Positions 62,021-64,000 of a DNA stretch of 64,000 nucleotides are shown one piece after another (position 1 is the first letter of the stretch; the number at the start of each line of letters is the position of its first letter). The DNA is taken from assembly GCA_900550475.1 (NCBI GenBank), contig URSA01000015.1, positions 1 through 64,000 on the forward strand, in the 5' to 3' direction. The notes beneath the pieces are model-generated. The model ran no database searches. It was not told the origin of the DNA and saw only the letters and a program-made list of their open reading frames with translations. The stretch is from an uncultured Lachnospiraceae bacterium. Lineage in GTDB: Bacteria; Bacillota; Clostridia; Lachnospirales; Lachnospiraceae. The translations under genes and the position numbers were made by a program.

Positions 62021-62215
62021 TGATGTCGGGGTCAAAAGCCCCGACTCTGATGCCTGCGGATTGCTCCGTGCTACGCACTCTCACAATCCTACTCGATATT
62101 CGCATATCGTGGGATTATCATCCCACTTTTATGCTCATACCGGGGCGGGTCCCAAGGTCTTTCACCCACTTATGAGCAAGTTCATGTGGGCTTAGACCTT
62201 TTGACCCTGGCATCA
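62021..62215. repeat. 195-bp structured element with 18-bp terminal inverted repeats
   Basis: TGATGTCGGGGTCAAAAG (62021-62038) is the inverted copy of 62198-62215 with two mismatches. Inside lie several perfect hairpins: GTCGGGG/CCCCGAC (62025-62045), CGATAT/ATATCG, GTGGGAT/ATCCCAC, TGCTCATA with TTATGAGCA, and GGTCT with AGACC. There is no reading frame of note. It may be a small non-autonomous mobile element (MITE) or a structured RNA. It fills most of the 354-base gap between dacF and trmB; I see no other feature there. Clear target duplications were not found. Confidence 0.75.
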
Positions 62216-62247
62216 TTATATTATGGGACGGAGAAACAGACGAAAAA

Positions 62248-62886
62248 ATGCGACTCAGGAATATTACAGGCTCAAGGGAAGTGATCGGTGACAGCCGCTT
62301 TGTGGTACAGGAACCGAAGAAGGCAAGAGGAAAATGGCGGGAGATCTTTGGAAACGACCATCCGCTCAGAATCGAGATCGGAATGGGAAAGGGCAAATTT
62401 CTGCATACGCTTGCCAAGGAAAATCCCGATGTCAACTATGTGGGGATTGAGAAGTATTCCAGCGTTCTTTTGCGGGCGATCCAGAAGATGGAGGAGGACG
62501 AGCTGCCGAACCTTCTGTTTATCAGAATGGACGCGGAGGAAATCTGCGAGGTGTTCGGAGAGGGTGAGGTCGACCGGATCTATCTGAACTTCTCGGATCC
62601 GTGGCCCAAGGACAGGCACGCCAAGCGCCGACTCCCTTCAAGGCAGTTTTTGGAGCGCTATGACCGGATTCTGAAGCCGGACGGCGTTCTGGAATTTAAG
62701 ACGGATAATGAGCCGCTGTTTCAGTTTGCGGTGGAGGAAGTGCCCGGGGCAGGCTGGAAGGTGAAAGCGCTGACCTATGATCTCCATGCGGATCCCGAGC
62801 TGATGAAGGGGAATATTATGACGGAGTATGAGGAAAAATTTTCCTCAAAGGGGAATGCAATTTTCAAATATATTATCTATAGATAG
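62248..62886 (+). CDS. trmB: tRNA (guanine-N7-)-methyltransferase
   Basis: A 212-residue SAM-dependent enzyme that makes 7-methylguanosine at position 46 of tRNAs. The SAM motif is EIGMGKGKFL near residues 48-57, IRMDAEEI follows, and the TrmB signature NFSDPWPKDRHAKRRL is complete. KTDNEPLFQF is also typical. The ribosome site GGAG lies 14 bases off, rather far. The gene stands just after the inverted-repeat element and before trxA. Confidence 0.95.
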   Translation: MRLRNITGSREVIGDSRFVVQEPKKARGKWREIFGNDHPLRIEIGMGKGKFLHTLAKENPDVNYVGIEKYSSVLLRAIQKMEEDELPNLLFIRMDAEEICEVFGEGEVDRIYLNFSDPWPKDRHAKRRLPSRQFLERYDRILKPDGVLEFKTDNEPLFQFAVEEVPGAGWKVKALTYDLHADPELMKGNIMTEYEEKFSSKGNAIFKYIIYR

Positions 62887-62942
62887 GAGATACTATACAC
62901 AAATGCATTTTCTGCCGCGGGCAGGAAGAAAGGACGGACAAG

Positions 62943-63266
62943 ATGGAATACAGATTTACGGAGCAGAATTTTGAGACGGAGGTACTGCAGTCCTCCCTGC
63001 CGGTGCTTGTTGATTTCTATGCGGACTGGTGCGGACCCTGCAAGATGATGGCGCCTGTTGTGGAGCGTCTGGCGGAGGAGCTGGACGGAAAGGTCAAGGT
63101 GGGGAAGATCAATGTGGATGATGAACCTGCCCTTGCACAGAGATACCGGGTGGTCAGCATTCCCACCTTTGCAATCTTCCAAAACGGTGAGCTGATAAAG
63201 ACCATGGTGGGCGCCATGAGCGCGGCTCAACTGACAGAAAACTTGCAAAACGAAATAAAAGAATGA
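62943..63266 (+). CDS. trxA: thioredoxin
   Basis: A 107-residue thiol-disulfide reductant. The active site is WCGPCK near residues 28-33, and the cis-Pro lies in SIPTFA. The length is canonical. AAGAAAGGACGG precedes the ATG. It lies 56 bases after trmB. Confidence 0.96.
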   Translation: MEYRFTEQNFETEVLQSSLPVLVDFYADWCGPCKMMAPVVERLAEELDGKVKVGKINVDDEPALAQRYRVVSIPTFAIFQNGELIKTMVGAMSAAQLTENLQNEIKE

Positions 63267-63326
63267 AAAAATGCAAGTTCAGACCGAAGCACTTGCAAAA
63301 TAGATTTTATAACGAAGGGTATTTTT

Positions 63327-63358
63327 AGGGCGCGGTTTTCCGAACTGCGCCCTGTTTT
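63327..63358 (+). terminator. rho-independent terminator after trxA
   Basis: AGGGCGCGGTT (63327-63337) pairs with AACTGCGCCCT (63343-63353) with one mismatch, then GTTTT. The rest of the gap to 63540 is AT-rich without a gene. Confidence 0.85.
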
Positions 63359-63539
63359 AATGGAAAAGCGCCGGAGCAAAAAGATGAGGTATATAAAATA
63401 ACATACGGTATGGAAGAAAAACAAGAAATAAATAACACAAGCAATGAAATGCGTGATAAAATATACGAAAAAAAGCGATAGATAGGTAGAAAACAGGAGG
63501 AATTAATGCTACAATTTTATGAGAAGGAGGAATGGGGTT

Positions 63540-64000
63540 ATGAGTAAGGAACAATACAAACGTGCCAACAAGACGGCTTACACCGTTGTGGCGGTTATTT
63601 TGGGGTGCTTTCTGCTGTCCACTATGCTGGGGGCATTTATGAACGGCTTCCGGCTGCGGCAGATTATTCTGATGTCGGTGTGTGCGGCTGCGCTGGTGGT
63701 CAGTACCCTCGCTTTGATTCTGAAGCGGGATTGCAGGGCGGGCGCTACCATCCTGATGGCAAGTGCATCGGTGGCATACATGACGCTGGCGCTGGGAGGA
63801 AGCAGCGACGGAATGTACGCATATGCATTTCCGATTCTGCTGTCGTCCATGGTATATTTCAATGTGCGCCTTGTGGTGTGCGGCAATGTGGTGATTGTAG
63901 TGACAAATATTCTGCGATTCGTATTACATAAAAACCGGGCGGACAACGTGTTTGTGCAGGAGTGGAGTGTTTCCATGATCGTTGTTCTGCTCTGTGCCTA
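63540..64000 (+). CDS. membrane protein N-terminus, probably a chemotaxis receptor (partial)
   Basis: An open frame of 153 codons that runs off the window end. It begins MSKEQYKRANK behind GAGAAGGAGG and shows at least four to five membrane helices (near 13-30, 38-58, 66-88, 93-112, 140 on). This N-terminus resembles multi-helix methyl-accepting chemotaxis proteins of Lachnospiraceae, but the signalling domain lies beyond the window, so the call is tentative. A diguanylate cyclase or histidine kinase sensor module is the alternative. Confidence 0.55.
   Translation, partial: MSKEQYKRANKTAYTVVAVILGCFLLSTMLGAFMNGFRLRQIILMSVCAAALVVSTLALILKRDCRAGATILMASASVAYMTLALGGSSDGMYAYAFPILLSSMVYFNVRLVVCGNVVIVVTNILRFVLHKNRADNVFVQEWSVSMIVVLLCA

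Noticed and set aside
63465..63482. Sigma-D (flagellar) promoter before the membrane-protein gene
   Set aside because: A TAAA and a CGATA are present, but the spacing is about two bases short and the -10 match is partial.

Overview
The window looks like a chromosome segment from a gut-type Firmicute, most likely a Lachnospiraceae-like clostridium. The grounds are mid-GC coding sequence with AGGAGG-type ribosome sites, a T-box leader, ferredoxin-linked 2-oxoacid oxidoreductase, Lpl/Yes-type sugar importers with YesM/YesN two-component control, CBM26 starch-binding modules, and Rpn-type nuclease and heterodimeric ABC exporter genes. No prophage, insertion sequence, CRISPR array or rRNA was seen. 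One tRNA gene, tRNA-Gly(CCC), is present.

Layout. 1-3.1 kb: an O6-alkylguanine methyltransferase, a SAM methyltransferase, a 62-bp tandem repeat, and a patch of decayed acetyltransferase genes in AT-rich DNA. 3.1-10.3 kb: a complete alpha-glucan uptake locus (surface CBM26 protein, binding lipoprotein, two permeases, cytoplasmic GH13 enzyme, LacI regulator) behind a palindromic operator. 10.5-13.3 kb: a secreted InlB-repeat protein with paired direct repeats in its promoter, a papain-like-fold protein and a CPBP remnant. 13.3-21.1 kb: pseudouridine synthase, then a tightly packed run of AI-2E-type permease, O-antigen-ligase-like protein, OmpR regulator, ABC-2 exporter, histidine kinase and a SMC-like ATPase. 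21.1-25.9 kb: Rpn nuclease and a heterodimeric ABC exporter. 26-30 kb: AlkD-like protein, DUF2804, aldehyde dehydrogenase, CDP-alcohol phosphotransferase, tRNA-Gly. 30.2-35.7 kb: TetR, DUF308 protein, MMPL pump and a large secreted heptad-repeat protein. 35.7-39 kb (minus strand): a two-gene 2-oxoacid oxidoreductase with fused gamma-delta and alpha-beta chains. 39-42.9 kb: HAD phosphatase, small unknown gene, a broken Fic gene, and proS with its T-box. 42.9-59.4 kb: a glycan locus with GH31 alpha-xylosidase, two related esterases, YesM/YesN, a surface protein, an LplB/LplC-type importer, two binding lipoproteins and DUF624. 59.4-64 kb: exonuclease, D-Ala-D-Ala carboxypeptidase, a 195-bp structured inverted-repeat element, trmB, trxA, and the start of a membrane protein (probably a chemotaxis receptor) cut by the window end.

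How the parts work together. The two carbohydrate loci share one plan: a surface protein with repeated binding-type domains and a C-terminal membrane helix with a lysine tail, a binding lipoprotein, two permeases, a cytoplasmic glycosidase and a dedicated regulator. Neither encodes the importer ATPase, so both probably use a shared MsmX/MsmK-type ATPase encoded elsewhere. The least conventional segments are the TetR/DUF308/MMPL/heptad-protein operon, the coupling of a polymer-ligase-like gene to an antibiotic-type two-component/ABC module, the structured 195-bp element, the 62-bp repeats, and the Fic gene that lost its N-terminal part.
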